A stretch of 64,000 bases of DNA. Origin: Vibrio mimicus CAIM 602. GTDB taxonomy: Bacteria; Pseudomonadota; Gammaproteobacteria; Enterobacterales; Vibrionaceae. The DNA is taken from positions 1 through 64,000 of the forward strand of contig NZ_AOMO01000028.1 of NCBI RefSeq assembly GCF_000338875.1, in the 5' to 3' direction. A program made the translations under genes and the position numbers. Shown piece by piece: positions 1 to 8,429 of the stretch. Numbering within the stretch: the first letter of the stretch is position 1; each line of letters begins with the position of its first letter. Below the pieces are notes generated by a model. It searched no databases. It saw only the letters and a list, made by a program, of their open reading frames with translations, and was not told where the DNA came from.

Positions 1-505
1 AACCGCACGCCAACAACGTTAAACCACCAACATCCAGATGAATCGCTAACTGATAGATCACAATCAGCGATAACCACCCCATGGTGAGATAAGTAACCAA
101 AGACAGTTTTTTGAATCGGTAGACAAAAGCAATTTTCATTAAGATGCCGATTAACGCTATGGACCAAATTACTATCATTAATCCAACCGCAAGTGGCGTT
201 CTTAAACTCACTAATAAAAACGGCGTGTAGCTACCCGCAATCAATAGATAAATAGCGCAGTGGTCAAAGGTTTTTAGCCAACGCTTGGCTCGCTGATAAG
301 GAATGGCGTGGTAAAGCGTAGAGGCCAAGAATAGAGCAATCATGCTGCCGCCATAAATGCTCATGCTGGTAATCGTCAACGCATCCGCTTGCTGATCGAC
401 CGCTTTCACTAACAACAGTACTAAGCCAACAATCCCTAAAATAAGGCCAACGCCATGGCTAATCGCATTGGCCACTTCTTCCTTAAAACCATAACTATTC
501 GACAT
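1..505 (-). CDS. trhA: TrhA/YqfA (hemolysin III family) membrane protein, partial
   Basis: Minus-strand frame beginning [20 protein letters not shown] and running off the left edge, 168 residues visible. Family hallmarks are present: the first-helix His (NAISHGVG, near residue 17), STLYHAIPY near residue 63 and [17 protein letters not shown] near residue 80. The hydrophobic profile fits the seven-helix PAQR/HlyIII fold, whose His and Asp residues bind a metal. The E. coli homologue (YqfA/TrhA) affects membrane energetics; the 'hemolysin' name is historical. It is transcribed away from the Spo0M-like gene's start. The family call is firm; physiological role is not readable here. Confidence 0.88.
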   Translation of the reverse strand, partial: MSNSYGFKEEVANAISHGVGLILGIVGLVLLLVKAVDQQADALTITSMSIYGGSMIALFLASTLYHAIPYQRAKRWLKTFDHCAIYLLIAGSYTPFLLVSLRTPLAVGLMIVIWSIALIGILMKIAFVYRFKKLSLVTYLTMGWLSLIVIYQLAIHLDVGGLTLLACG

Positions 506-587
506 ACACACCCAACCTGAGCCTGATACTTGGCGTTAGTATCGCATATTGAGCGTACATGTGTTAGCTAAAATTATGGCACATAAA

Positions 588-1379
588 TCAGCAATTTTGA
601 TCGAGAAATGCGAGTACTTGCTCACCTGCTTCATGCGGTGACGTGTGTGAAGACAACGTTAAACGCCGCTTTAACTCTCCCCGACCGAGCAGGTTAGCCA
701 ACATGCCCGATGCGCCTCGTTGATAACGATCCACTTCAAACCAAAGCTGTAATGACTCTTTATCACGGTAAGCTACAATTTCTACTTCACGCCAGCGCCC
801 ATGGAAAGGCCCCGTTGTCGGCACAAATTCAAACTCTTGAACAAAGGGCAAAGCAAAGCCTTTAGCTTGCTCACACTCCACCTGACGTAAACGCAAACCT
901 TGTGCTTCTAGAGCATTAAATATCCCATCCATCAAAGGATCGGGGCGTACTGTGAGAATATCTTTGTCTGTGGGATCCAGAGCCATGGCAATATCCAACC
1001 CCGTTTCGAGCCACACTTTGGCATCACCAATCGTCACCGGGGTATTCCAAGGCACTTCTAGCTCGATCTGAAAATCGCGTGTTTCCCCTGCTTCAATCGT
1101 AAATGCATACGGCAGTGACCAACTGGCGAGAGTATGCGTATGGGGAACGCGGCGAATTTGCTGACCCTGCTGCTGACCGCGATCGGAGGCCACTTCGGCA
1201 ATGTAGCGACAACAGAGTTTGAGCTCGATGTTATCGATCGCTTGCTCTGTTGCGCCACCATAAACATGAATGGTGACCTTAACGGATTGGCCGGGGTAGA
1301 GCACTTCTTGCTGTAACACCGAATCAACCTTAGCGGAGCCAATCCCAAAACTGGCGAGGGTTTTCTTGATAAACGACAT
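588..1379 (-). CDS. Spo0M family (sporulation-control-like) protein
   Basis: 263 aa, beginning MSFIKKTLASFGIGSAKVD. The start is set by a strong AGGAGG 4-5 bases upstream on the minus strand (about 1384-1389); an in-frame ATG nine codons further up lies beyond this site. The protein resembles Spo0M: an arrestin-like beta-sandwich N-terminal domain (VLYPGQSVKVTIHVYGG, then a beta-rich stretch ending LEVPWNTPVTIGDAKVWLETGLD) and a C-terminal part with GFALPFVQEFEFVP. There is no signal peptide or membrane segment, so it is cytoplasmic. In Bacillus Spo0M acts in sporulation control; in non-sporing Vibrio the role is unknown. Confidence 0.8.
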   Translation of the reverse strand: MSFIKKTLASFGIGSAKVDSVLQQEVLYPGQSVKVTIHVYGGATEQAIDNIELKLCCRYIAEVASDRGQQQGQQIRRVPHTHTLASWSLPYAFTIEAGETRDFQIELEVPWNTPVTIGDAKVWLETGLDIAMALDPTDKDILTVRPDPLMDGIFNALEAQGLRLRQVECEQAKGFALPFVQEFEFVPTTGPFHGRWREVEIVAYRDKESLQLWFEVDRYQRGASGMLANLLGRGELKRRLTLSSHTSPHEAGEQVLAFLDQNC

Positions 1380-1663
1380 ATACACCTCCTGTTGTGAGAA
1401 TTGCATAGTAAAGGCTAAACCTTATCTCACTCAATCCACGTAATTGAAAATAAACATGACTCAAAATTGGTCAACTATCGATCATTTTAGCAACTGGTGC
1501 TACTCTATCTGCGATATGAATCCATATCATTATTCCTGTCTCATTGTTCGGATCGGCAATCGCCAAAAGAGCGAATCTTGGTCACGTCCTGTCATCAAGA
1601 TCCACTCATAATGATTCAGGGTTTAGCATCGGCAATGGATATGCCTGACAGTTAGGTTATGTA
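1380..1663. other. Intergenic region between the Spo0M-like gene and a small ORF
   Basis: About 280 bases with no well-supported gene. A 51-codon ORF (1456-1611, +) lacks a Shine-Dalgarno and resembles no family I know, so it is not called. An inverted repeat, GATATG-AATC-CATATC, lies at 1513-1528. It could be an operator for either flanking gene, but no cognate regulator is identifiable. Confidence 0.35.
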
Positions 1664-1831
1664 ATGCGCCCAACAACCGTCAGGTTTTCAAATACAAACC
1701 GTAGTGCAATGCGTCGCCGCAGTGGTTTTGCAGTGGCTCCCGTTGCGAGAAAAACAGCAACAGCCCCCACGCTGGTTGAAAGAAATGCGTTGACCGCATC
1801 CCCCGAAACCAAAGTGGTTCAGGCAGCTTAA
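1664..1831 (+). CDS. Possible small arginine-rich protein, 55 aa
   Basis: ATG at 1664 follows a TTAGGT Shine-Dalgarno-like sequence at suitable spacing. The frame runs 55 codons to TAA and is followed four bases later by a strong intrinsic terminator, so it looks like a complete monocistronic unit. The product begins MRPTTVRFSNTNRSAMRRRS, is basic in the N-terminal half and Ala/Thr/Val-rich afterwards, and has no membrane segment or signal peptide. I do not recognise it. It might instead be a small RNA whose sequence happens to stay open. Support is the ribosome site plus terminator, not homology. Confidence 0.5.
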   Translation: MRPTTVRFSNTNRSAMRRRSGFAVAPVARKTATAPTLVERNALTASPETKVVQAA

Positions 1832-1835
1832 TTAG

Positions 1836-1862
1836 AAAGCGCAGTAATCCTGCGCTTTTTTC
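1836..1862 (+). terminator. Intrinsic terminator after the 55-aa ORF
   Basis: Nine-base-pair stem AAAGCGCAG/CTGCGCTTT with a TAATC loop, ending in a run of T. Confidence 0.85.
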
Positions 1863-1938
1863 TTGTCGATGAATTGGTATTGCTCAGCGCTTTTGGTACC
1901 TTTAGCCACAAATCACTATAAAAATTGTGGAGAAAGTC

Positions 1939-2205
1939 ATGAAATGCCATCGCGTAGAAGAACTACTGCAGCTGCTTGAGCCTGAGTGGCACAAAGATTC
2001 CGAACTCAACCTCATTCAATTTCTGCTTAAACTTGCCCAAGAAGCAGGTTATCAAGGCGCGCTCGAAGAACTAACTGACGATGTGCTGATCTACCATCTG
2101 AAAATGCGTAATAGCGCTAAAGATGAAGTGATCCCGGGACTGAAAAAAGATTATGAAGATGATTTCAAAACCGCCATTTTGCGCGCACGTGGCGTGATCA
2201 AATAA
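1939..2205 (+). CDS. yihD: YihD family protein (DUF1040)
   Basis: 88 aa, starting [17 protein letters not shown]. The ATG at 1939 is preceded by GGAGA six bases upstream, and the length and start agree with E. coli YihD as I remember it; an in-frame upstream ATG at 1927 overlaps the ribosome site and is rejected. The segments [23 protein letters not shown] and [14 protein letters not shown] are nearly identical to the enterobacterial protein. It is a small acidic cytoplasmic protein of unknown function. Its place upstream of srkA and dsbA is conserved with E. coli (yihD-yihE-dsbA), here with ccoG inserted. A terminator follows directly, so it is its own unit. Confidence 0.9.
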   Translation: MKCHRVEELLQLLEPEWHKDSELNLIQFLLKLAQEAGYQGALEELTDDVLIYHLKMRNSAKDEVIPGLKKDYEDDFKTAILRARGVIK

Positions 2206-2235
2206 GTACTAGATGGCTTTATCAGCACTAAAATA

Positions 2236-2266
2236 GTGAAAGCGGCGCAAGCCGCTTTTTTATCAC
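2236..2266 (+). terminator. Intrinsic terminator after yihD
   Basis: AAGCGGC/GCCGCTT stem with a GCAA loop, followed by T's. Outer GTGA...TCAC bases extend the stem on the far side of the T tract. Confidence 0.85.
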
Positions 2267-2311
2267 TTGGTTAATAGGGTGAAGAAATGTAAGGAAATTT
2301 GTTGTTAAAGG

Positions 2312-2354
2312 TTGATTGCCTTAAAGAAATAAACCTGTGATTAACGCTATAATT
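2312..2354 (+). promoter_or_regulatory. Candidate FNR-dependent promoter of ccoG
   Basis: A TATAAT -10 hexamer lies at 2349-2354 with no good -35. TTGATtgccTTAAA at 2312-2325 matches the FNR consensus TTGAT-N4-ATCAA at 8 of 10 bases. Its centre is about 42 bases before the predicted start site, the usual class II activator position. Binding is inferred from position and similarity. Confidence 0.5.
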
Positions 2355-2468
2355 ACGGACTAAAAAGTAATCAGCCCCCTCTTATCATTTTGCCCAAAAG
2401 AGGGAATGAGCAATGTATTTGAGTGTGAACAACAGAAATCACACCGAATGCCTGAAAAGGATAGTGTC

Positions 2469-3893
2469 ATGAGTCAGGATAAAATCGATATAAAAGATGT
2501 GACTCCTAAAGTGTTTAATCCCAAGACCCATAAAGGCCAAGGTGGAGATCGCTTTAATCCAAGTAATCGCATCTATGTTCGAGAAAGTAAAGGTACCTAT
2601 CAGAAACTGCGTCGCTATGGCGGTTGGTTTCTGCTCCTGTTGTTTGGATTAATCCCTTGGATCTCTTACGGCGAACGTCAGGCCATTTTATTGGATATTG
2701 GCCACCAGCAATTTAACTTTTTTGGAACTACCCTCTACCCACAAGATCTTACCCTGCTCGCACTGCTGTTTGTGATCGCCGCCTTTGGCCTGTTTTTTAT
2801 CACCACCTTTTTAGGCCGAGTCTGGTGTGGCTATCTCTGCCCGCAAACCGTGTGGACCTTTATGTACATTTGGTTTGAAGAAAAACTGGAAGGCAATGCC
2901 AACAAAAGACGCAAGCAAGACAGCAGCCCAATGACCGCCGAACTTGCTGCACGTAAAACCCTCAAACACCTCGCGTGGTTTGCAATTGCTTTGGTCACAG
3001 GCTTCACTTTTGTCGGTTACTTTGTGCCAATTCGTGCATTAGTGATCGATTTCTTTACCTTCAATGCCACTTTCTGGCCTGTGTTCTGGGTAATGTTTTT
3101 TGCTGTATGTACCTACGGTAATGCGGGATGGATGCGCTCAATTATGTGTATCCATATGTGCCCTTATGCTCGCTTCCAGTCGGCCATGTTCGATAAAGAT
3201 ACGTTTATCGTTGGCTATAATGCAGCACGAGGAGAACAACGCGGCCCACGCTCTCGTAAAGCCGATCCTAAAGAACTTGGGTTAGGTGACTGTATTGACT
3301 GTGACCTCTGCGTTCAAGTGTGTCCAACAGGTATCGATATTCGTGATGGTTTGCAGTACGAATGTATTAACTGCGGGGCATGTATCGACGCTTGTGATAA
3401 CACTATGGAACGTATGGGCTATGAGAAAGGGCTCATCAATTACACCACCGAGCATCGTCTTTCTGGCAAACACACCAAAGTAATGCGCCCGAAACTGCTT
3501 GGTTATGGTGCCGTATTATTGGTGATGATTGGGTTGTTCTTTGCCCAAGTAGCAGCCGTTGATCCTGTGGGTTTATCTGTCTTACGTGACCGTACTCAGC
3601 TGTTTAGAACCAACAGCTCTGGTGAGATTGAGAACACTTACAACTTAAAAGTGATCAACAAAACTCAACAACCTCAAACCTACCAACTCTCGGTAAAAGG
3701 GCTCGATCAAGTCTCTTGGTACGGCAAGCAAACCGTGGTTGTTCAGCCGGGTGAAGTTCTCAACCTTCCGATGAGTCTTGGGGTTAAACCGGAAAATCTC
3801 AGCTCTGCGGTAGCGACAATTCAGTTTATACTGCACGATGAAAGCCACCAATTTACCCTTGAAGTCGAGAGCCGATTTATTCAAAAGCTCTGA
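2469..3893 (+). CDS. ccoG: CcoG: Cu(II) reductase / cbb3 oxidase accessory protein
   Basis: 474 aa from ATG 2469, chosen for its AAGGA site seven bases upstream; an in-frame ATG at 2406 has AGGG only one base away. An N-terminal region with transmembrane segments carries CGYLCPQTVW and CIHMCPYARF. A cytoplasmic ferredoxin-like segment near residues 270-310 has two cysteine clusters, CIDCDLCVQVCP and CINCGACIDAC, for two [4Fe-4S] clusters. A further helix and a C-terminal Ig-like periplasmic domain (FixG_C) follow. CcoG/FixG/RdxA proteins reduce copper for cbb3-type cytochrome oxidase assembly. The gene stands apart from ccoNOPQ here. A likely FNR promoter fits microaerobic expression. Confidence 0.95.
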   Translation: MSQDKIDIKDVTPKVFNPKTHKGQGGDRFNPSNRIYVRESKGTYQKLRRYGGWFLLLLFGLIPWISYGERQAILLDIGHQQFNFFGTTLYPQDLTLLALLFVIAAFGLFFITTFLGRVWCGYLCPQTVWTFMYIWFEEKLEGNANKRRKQDSSPMTAELAARKTLKHLAWFAIALVTGFTFVGYFVPIRALVIDFFTFNATFWPVFWVMFFAVCTYGNAGWMRSIMCIHMCPYARFQSAMFDKDTFIVGYNAARGEQRGPRSRKADPKELGLGDCIDCDLCVQVCPTGIDIRDGLQYECINCGACIDACDNTMERMGYEKGLINYTTEHRLSGKHTKVMRPKLLGYGAVLLVMIGLFFAQVAAVDPVGLSVLRDRTQLFRTNSSGEIENTYNLKVINKTQQPQTYQLSVKGLDQVSWYGKQTVVVQPGEVLNLPMSLGVKPENLSSAVATIQFILHDESHQFTLEVESRFIQKL

Positions 3894-3909
3894 CAATCAC
3901 CAGCATGGT

Positions 3910-3933
3910 AAAGGGCTCAGTAATGAGCCCTTT
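3910..3933 (+). terminator. Terminator-like hairpin between ccoG and srkA
   Basis: Perfect 10-bp stem AAAGGGCTCA/TGAGCCCTTT closed by GTAA (a GNRA-type loop), with T's continuing to 3935. It ends only six bases before the preferred srkA start and contains an alternative start ATG at 3923. It can end ccoG transcription and also mask early srkA initiation. Confidence 0.75.
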
Positions 3934-3940
3934 TTATTCG

Positions 3941-4927
3941 ATGACCCAAGCCACCTTTCACTTTGATGCTTTGACTCCAGATCTGATTTGGTATGCGCTG
4001 GAAAGTATTGGTATTCGTGCAGAGTCGGGCTTTTTGCCACTCAACAGCTACGAAAACCGTGTTTACCAATTTACCGATGAAGATCGCCGTCGCTTTGTGG
4101 TGAAATTCTATCGCCCACAGCGTTGGACTAACGAGCAGATCCAAGAAGAGCACGATTTCGCTTTAGAACTAGAGCAAGACGAGATCCCTATCGTTCCGCC
4201 ACTGACCATCAATGGTGCCACCCTACATCACCACCAAGGCTACCGTTTTGCTCTGTTTAACAGCATGGGCGGACGCCAATACGAAGTGGATAACGAGCAG
4301 CATTTAGAGTGGGTCGGCCGTTTTCTTGGCCGTATTCACAAAGTGGGCGCCAGCAAGCCATTTATCCACCGCCCAACCATGTCGCTTGATGAGTATCTAC
4401 ATCAACCGAGGCATATTCTTGAGTACAGTAACTGTATTCCAGCCCATTTGCAGCGAGTGTTCTTTCACGATCTCGATTTACTGATCGCTGAAATAAAACA
4501 GCACTGGACGGCAACTCAGCCACAAATCCGCCTGCATGGAGACTGCCACCCTGGCAACATTCTGTGGCGTGATGGCCCAATGTTTGTCGATTTGGACGAC
4601 GCGCGTAACGGCCCAGCAATTCAAGACTTATGGATGCTATTGCATGGTGATCGACAAGAAAAATTGCTGCAATTGGACATCTTGCTTGAAGGCTACCAAG
4701 AGTTTTGCGATTTTAATCATCAAGAATTGAAACTAATTGAGCCTTTGCGTGGTCTACGCATGGTGCACTACATGGCATGGCTCGCAAAACGCTGGCAAGA
4801 TCCGGCTTTTCCAGTCGCATTTCCTTGGTTTAATGATGCGAAATACTGGGAAAATCAGGTTCTCGCGTTCAAAGAGCAGATTGCCGCTCTACAAGAACCC
4901 ACGCTGTCACTGCAACCGCAGTGGTAA
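3941..4927 (+). CDS. srkA: Stress response kinase A (YihE/RdoA)
   Basis: 328 aa, the length I recall for E. coli SrkA, if translation starts at ATG 3941 (MTQATFHFDALTPD aligns with the E. coli N-terminus). In-frame ATGs at 3905 and 3923 would add 12 or 6 residues; the 3923 start has an AAGGG site but lies inside a hairpin. This is an APH/choline-kinase-like fold. LNSYENRVYQF is near the N-terminus, the catalytic loop is HGDCHPGNILW (near residue 200), and the metal-binding DLDDARNGP follows. SrkA is a Ser/Thr protein kinase that limits stress-induced death in E. coli and is often linked to dsbA, as here (31 bases upstream). Confidence 0.93.
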   Translation: MTQATFHFDALTPDLIWYALESIGIRAESGFLPLNSYENRVYQFTDEDRRRFVVKFYRPQRWTNEQIQEEHDFALELEQDEIPIVPPLTINGATLHHHQGYRFALFNSMGGRQYEVDNEQHLEWVGRFLGRIHKVGASKPFIHRPTMSLDEYLHQPRHILEYSNCIPAHLQRVFFHDLDLLIAEIKQHWTATQPQIRLHGDCHPGNILWRDGPMFVDLDDARNGPAIQDLWMLLHGDRQEKLLQLDILLEGYQEFCDFNHQELKLIEPLRGLRMVHYMAWLAKRWQDPAFPVAFPWFNDAKYWENQVLAFKEQIAALQEPTLSLQPQW

Positions 4928-4958
4928 GCAAACACAATAAAATTCAATGGAGAAAAAC

Positions 4959-5573
4959 ATGAAAAAGCTGTTTGCACTGGTTGCACTGGTTGCAACCGTG
5001 ATGTTAAGCGTTTCAGCCTATGCCGCTCAATTTAAAGAAGGTGAGCATTACCAAGTTCTTAAAACACCAATATCTTCTTCCCCAGTCGTGAGTGAATTTT
5101 TCTCATTCTACTGCCCACACTGTAATACCTTCGAACCTATCATTGCTCAATTGAAACAGCAGTTGCCTGAAGGGGCTAAGTTCCAGAAAAACCACGTATC
5201 CTTCATGGGTGGCAACATGGGTAAAGCAATGAGCAAAGCTTACGCGACTATGATTGCTCTGGAAGTGGAAGATAAAATGGTTCCTGTGATGTTTAACCGC
5301 ATCCACACTCTACGTAAGCCACCAAAAGATGAACAAGAACTGCGCCAAATTTTCCTAGATGAAGGCGTTGATGCAGCGAAGTTTGATGCAGCCTACAACG
5401 GCTTTGCGGTTGACTCTATGGTGCGCCGTTTTGACAAACAGTTCCAAGACAGCGGTTTAACTGGTGTACCAGCGGTAGTTGTTAACAACCGCTATCTGGT
5501 ACAAGGCCAGTCAGTAAAATCTCTCGATGAATATTTCGAACTGGTGAACTTCCTGCTGACCCAAAAGCAGTAA
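4959..5573 (+). CDS. dsbA: Thiol:disulfide interchange protein DsbA (TcpG)
   Basis: 204 aa precursor. ATG 4959 has GGAG at good spacing; the in-frame ATG at 4947 overlaps that site. A signal peptide ([13 protein letters not shown]...AYA/AQF) sends it to the periplasm. The thioredoxin fold carries the CPHC active site ([14 protein letters not shown]) and the cis-Pro loop [10 protein letters not shown], with the helical insert between them. It oxidises cysteine pairs in exported proteins and is recycled by DsbB. In V. cholerae it is called TcpG and is needed for toxin and pilus folding. The signal sequence has a 9-bp tandem repeat (4972-4989) adding three residues to the form I remember. Confidence 0.97.
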   Translation: MKKLFALVALVATVMLSVSAYAAQFKEGEHYQVLKTPISSSPVVSEFFSFYCPHCNTFEPIIAQLKQQLPEGAKFQKNHVSFMGGNMGKAMSKAYATMIALEVEDKMVPVMFNRIHTLRKPPKDEQELRQIFLDEGVDAAKFDAAYNGFAVDSMVRRFDKQFQDSGLTGVPAVVVNNRYLVQGQSVKSLDEYFELVNFLLTQKQ

Positions 5574-5600
5574 TTCACTAGCCCACTTGAAGTGGTATAA

Positions 5601-5632
5601 AACAGAAGGGAGCCAATGGCTCCCTTCTGTTT
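5601..5632. terminator. Bidirectional terminator between dsbA and yihG
   Basis: Long stem AACAGAAGGGAGCC/GGCTCCCTTCTGTT with a four-base loop, flanked by A and T tracts. It can serve both convergent genes. Confidence 0.88.
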
Positions 5633-5634
5633 CA

Positions 5635-6515
5635 TTAAGACTTGTAAATCTGCTCTAAACGCTGATCTTTACGCTGCCAAACATCACTCAACCAAAGCTG
5701 GAACTGACGCTTAAACTGCTTGTCGTTGAAGTAATCACCTTGCACCTGTTCATCAACTGGTAGCAAATCAATGTGTACCACAATGCGCTGCATGCGCCCC
5801 ATCAACAAGTCGCAAAAGGGTTTTGCACGGTTATCGGGATAAGCCAAAGTCACATCGATAATATGCTCGAACTGCTCGCCCATTGCGGCTAATGTGTAGG
5901 CAATGCCACCGGTTTTCGGCTGCAATAAATACTGATAACCCACATTGCTACCTTGCTGCTTCTGTGGGTTAAAACGCGTCCCTTCCACATAGTTCACTAC
6001 TGTGGTGGGAACGGAACGGAATTTTTCGCATGAGCGACGCGTGGTGGCTAAATCTTGGCCGCGCTTATGCGGGTTACGCAACAGATACTCACGCGAATAG
6101 CGGCGCATAAACGGCATATCCAGCGCCCAACATGCCATGCCAATGAATGGCACATACAACAGTTGCTGCTTGAGGAAAAATTTCGGCATCGGGATGCGGT
6201 CTTTAAACACACAGCACAGCACCACGATATCCGTCCAACTCAGGTGATTGGAAATCAGCAGATACCAACCCTGCTTACTTAGGTTTCACCGCCTTGAATA
6301 TCCCACTCAACCCGATTCGAAAGCTGCAAAACCCAAGCGTTGACACTCGCCCATGACCACATCACCCAGTTGGCGGCTTGCGTAGCCAGCGCTTTCCAAG
6401 CAGCGAATGGCAGTAAGAGTTTAATCAAAGCAATAAAGCAGATCAGCAGTGAATGGAATGCAGAGTTCATCACCACTAAAGTCACATTCAGTGCGAGGAG
6501 TAAGTAAGCCAACAT
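5635..6515 (-). pseudogene. yihG: YihG-like acyltransferase, frameshifted
   Basis: Two minus-strand frames together encode one protein like E. coli YihG, a membrane LPLAT/PlsC acyltransferase acting in phospholipid acyl-chain metabolism. The upstream piece (from about 6515, MLAYLLLALNVTLVV) has the N-terminal membrane segments and stops at 6279 after VEWDIQGGET. The downstream frame continues SKQGWYLLISNHLSWTDIVV, which contains the catalytic HxxxxD motif, then FLKQQLLYVPFIGMACWALD and VNYVEGTRF. Losing one base near 6279-6282 (apparently one T of a TT, minus strand) explains the break. It is either a true null or a sequence error. The N-terminal start is uncertain, with no clear ribosome site. 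Confidence 0.85.
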
Positions 6516-6605
6516 AATTCTTGTGTTCTGGAGTGGGTAAAAAAACAGCGTGTGATTATACAAGCTTGTCATCGTAATGAAACATGAACAACGCAGGTCA
6601 GAGTA

Positions 6606-8129
6606 CTAGACATTCTGCGCACTCAATTGCTTGAGTAGCCTATCCATCGCTCGATAACCTAACGCCTCCGCCAGATGTGGCCGAGCAATCTGCGCTTCAC
6701 CTTGCAAATCAGCAATGGTTCGCGCCACTTTGATGATGCGGTGGTAAGCTCGAATAGATAAACCCAAGCGATGGAGCGCACTTTCCAAAAACTCGGCATC
6801 AGCTTTGACCAAAGGACAATATTGTTCAATTTCTCGGCTTTGCAGCAAGGCATTCACCTTACCAGAACGTACAAGCATTCGCTCCCGAGCAGCCAACACT
6901 CGCTGACGCACAGCCGCGGTGGATTCACCACGATCACCACCATTGGCCAAGGTGCCCTTTGGTAAGGCTGGGATCTCTATCGACATATCAAAGCGATCCA
7001 ACAAAGGGCCAGAGAGCCTACTCAAATAGCGCAGAATACTCTGCGGATTAGCACGTGCCTGACTGCCCTCGTAATAGCCGGTTGGGCTTGGATTTAACGC
7101 GCCGACCAATTGAAAGCGCGCCGGAAAACGAGTTTTGCCTTGCGCACGAGAAATCACAATCTCACCCGATTCCAACGGTTCACGCAGAGAATCCAGTACT
7201 TTGCGCTCAAACTCCGGCATTTCGTCCAAAAACAGCAAACCATTATGGGCAAGAGAAATTTCACCGGGACGCGGAATGGTGCCACCACCGACTAAAGCCG
7301 CCATTGAGCTTGAATGGTGTGGCGAACGAAAAGGGCGCAATTTCCAGTTATGTTGGTTAATTTCTTGCTGCGTGAGGGACGCGATCGATGCCGTTTCCAT
7401 CGCCTCTTCGTCACTCATTTCCGGCAATAAATCGCACAGGCGCGAAGCAAGCATGGTTTTACCCGTACCCGGAGGACCTAAAAACAGCAGGTTATGGTTT
7501 CCTGCCGCTGCAATTTCCAACGCACGCTTACCCTGTTGCTGACCAATAATATCCTGTAAATCGCGGGTAGTTGGCACCGCCAACACACTTGGTGCACTTT
7601 GAAACAGCGACAGGTTCTGCTGGCCACACAGATCGGCACATACTTCCAATAAGCTTTGCGCAGATTTATGCCGTTCACTCCCCACCAACGCAGCCTGATC
7701 ACCATTACTGTGTGGTACCACTAAACAGCGATTGACTTGATTAGCAGCGAGTGCGGCAGGCAATACCCCTTTCACACCACGAATCTCACCCGATAGCGCC
7801 AATTCACCGATAAATTCGTAATTTTCAAGCTTAGTTCGCGCAATTTGATCCGAGGCGGCCAAAATTCCAAGTGCAATTGGAAGATCGAAACGTCCCCCCT
7901 CTTTGGGCAGATCAGCCGGTGCTAAATTGACCGTAATGCGTTTCGCCGGAAACTCAAATCGAGAGTTAATGATCGCGCTACGCACTCGATCCCGCGACTC
8001 TTTTACTGTAGTTTCCGGCAGACCAACCAAGGTGAAACCCGGCATTCCATTACTGATATGAACCTCAACCGTGACAGGTGGTGCCTGTACACCAATACTG
8101 GCGCGGCTGTGAATGATCGCAAGTCCCAT
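6606..8129 (-). CDS. comM: ComM/YifB family Mg-chelatase-like AAA+ ATPase
   Basis: 507 aa, starting MGLAIIHSRASIGVQAPPV, with GGGAT upstream of the ATG. The N-terminal ChlI/Lon-protease-like domain spans about residues 20-140. The AAA+ core has Walker A GPPGTGKT (near 220) and Walker B LLFLDEMPEF (near 300). A C-terminal Mg-chelatase domain ends DRLLKQL. ComM is a hexameric helicase that promotes branch migration when donor DNA is integrated during natural transformation, which fits the natural competence of vibrios. It is convergent with no neighbour and divergent from the ilv leader. Confidence 0.95.
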   Translation of the reverse strand: MGLAIIHSRASIGVQAPPVTVEVHISNGMPGFTLVGLPETTVKESRDRVRSAIINSRFEFPAKRITVNLAPADLPKEGGRFDLPIALGILAASDQIARTKLENYEFIGELALSGEIRGVKGVLPAALAANQVNRCLVVPHSNGDQAALVGSERHKSAQSLLEVCADLCGQQNLSLFQSAPSVLAVPTTRDLQDIIGQQQGKRALEIAAAGNHNLLFLGPPGTGKTMLASRLCDLLPEMSDEEAMETASIASLTQQEINQHNWKLRPFRSPHHSSSMAALVGGGTIPRPGEISLAHNGLLFLDEMPEFERKVLDSLREPLESGEIVISRAQGKTRFPARFQLVGALNPSPTGYYEGSQARANPQSILRYLSRLSGPLLDRFDMSIEIPALPKGTLANGGDRGESTAAVRQRVLAARERMLVRSGKVNALLQSREIEQYCPLVKADAEFLESALHRLGLSIRAYHRIIKVARTIADLQGEAQIARPHLAEALGYRAMDRLLKQLSAQNV

Positions 8130-8254
8130 TGCATCCCTTAGTGTTTGATCAAAAAAGCATTCATCGCCCGAATGAAATGGCGATAAAAAGCACAGAACAG
8201 GTTATATAGCGTGACGAGATAAAACGGGAATGTGAAAAAAGAATGAGTTTTTGC

Positions 8255-8284
8255 TTGTCATGTAATGAAGATGTGTGTTAACAC
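8255..8284 (+). promoter_or_regulatory. Candidate ilv operon promoter
   Basis: TTGTCA at 8255-8260 is a fair -35. The -10 around 8278-8284 (TTAACAC) is weak. Location is right, about 55 bases before the leader peptide, but exact boxes are uncertain. Confidence 0.35.
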
Positions 8285-8339
8285 TAGAAGCGCAAACACA
8301 TTGGTAAGATATTAGTTCAACCTTAAAAACGAATTTACT

Positions 8340-8429
8340 ATGAACTTGAACGCTCGCATTAACTCTCTGATTAGCCTAATTATCGTGGTCATTCTAATGA
8401 CGACGCGGGGGCGAGTGGGCGAAAAATAA
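8340..8429 (+). CDS. ilvL: ilv operon leader peptide (IlvL)
   Basis: 29 codons: M-N-L-N-A-R then a run rich in branched-chain residues (I-N-S-L-I-S-L-I-I-V-V-I-L), ending GRVGEK. Ten of the 13 codons 7-19 encode Ile, Leu or Val, including two CTA Leu codons. Ribosome stalling here when charged tRNAs are scarce would favour the antiterminator described next. The sequence differs from the E. coli IlvL peptide but keeps the logic. The Shine-Dalgarno is not obvious. Confidence 0.88.
   Translation: MNLNARINSLISLIIVVILMTTRGRVGEK

Noticed and set aside
1456..1611. 51-codon ORF (+) beginning MTQNWSTIDHFSNWCY
   Set aside because: No ribosome site, no recognised family, and no terminator of its own; chance ORF more likely.
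3100..3483. Open frames overlapping ccoG on both strands
   Set aside because: Shadows of ccoG: no ribosome site and the ccoG frame carries all family motifs.
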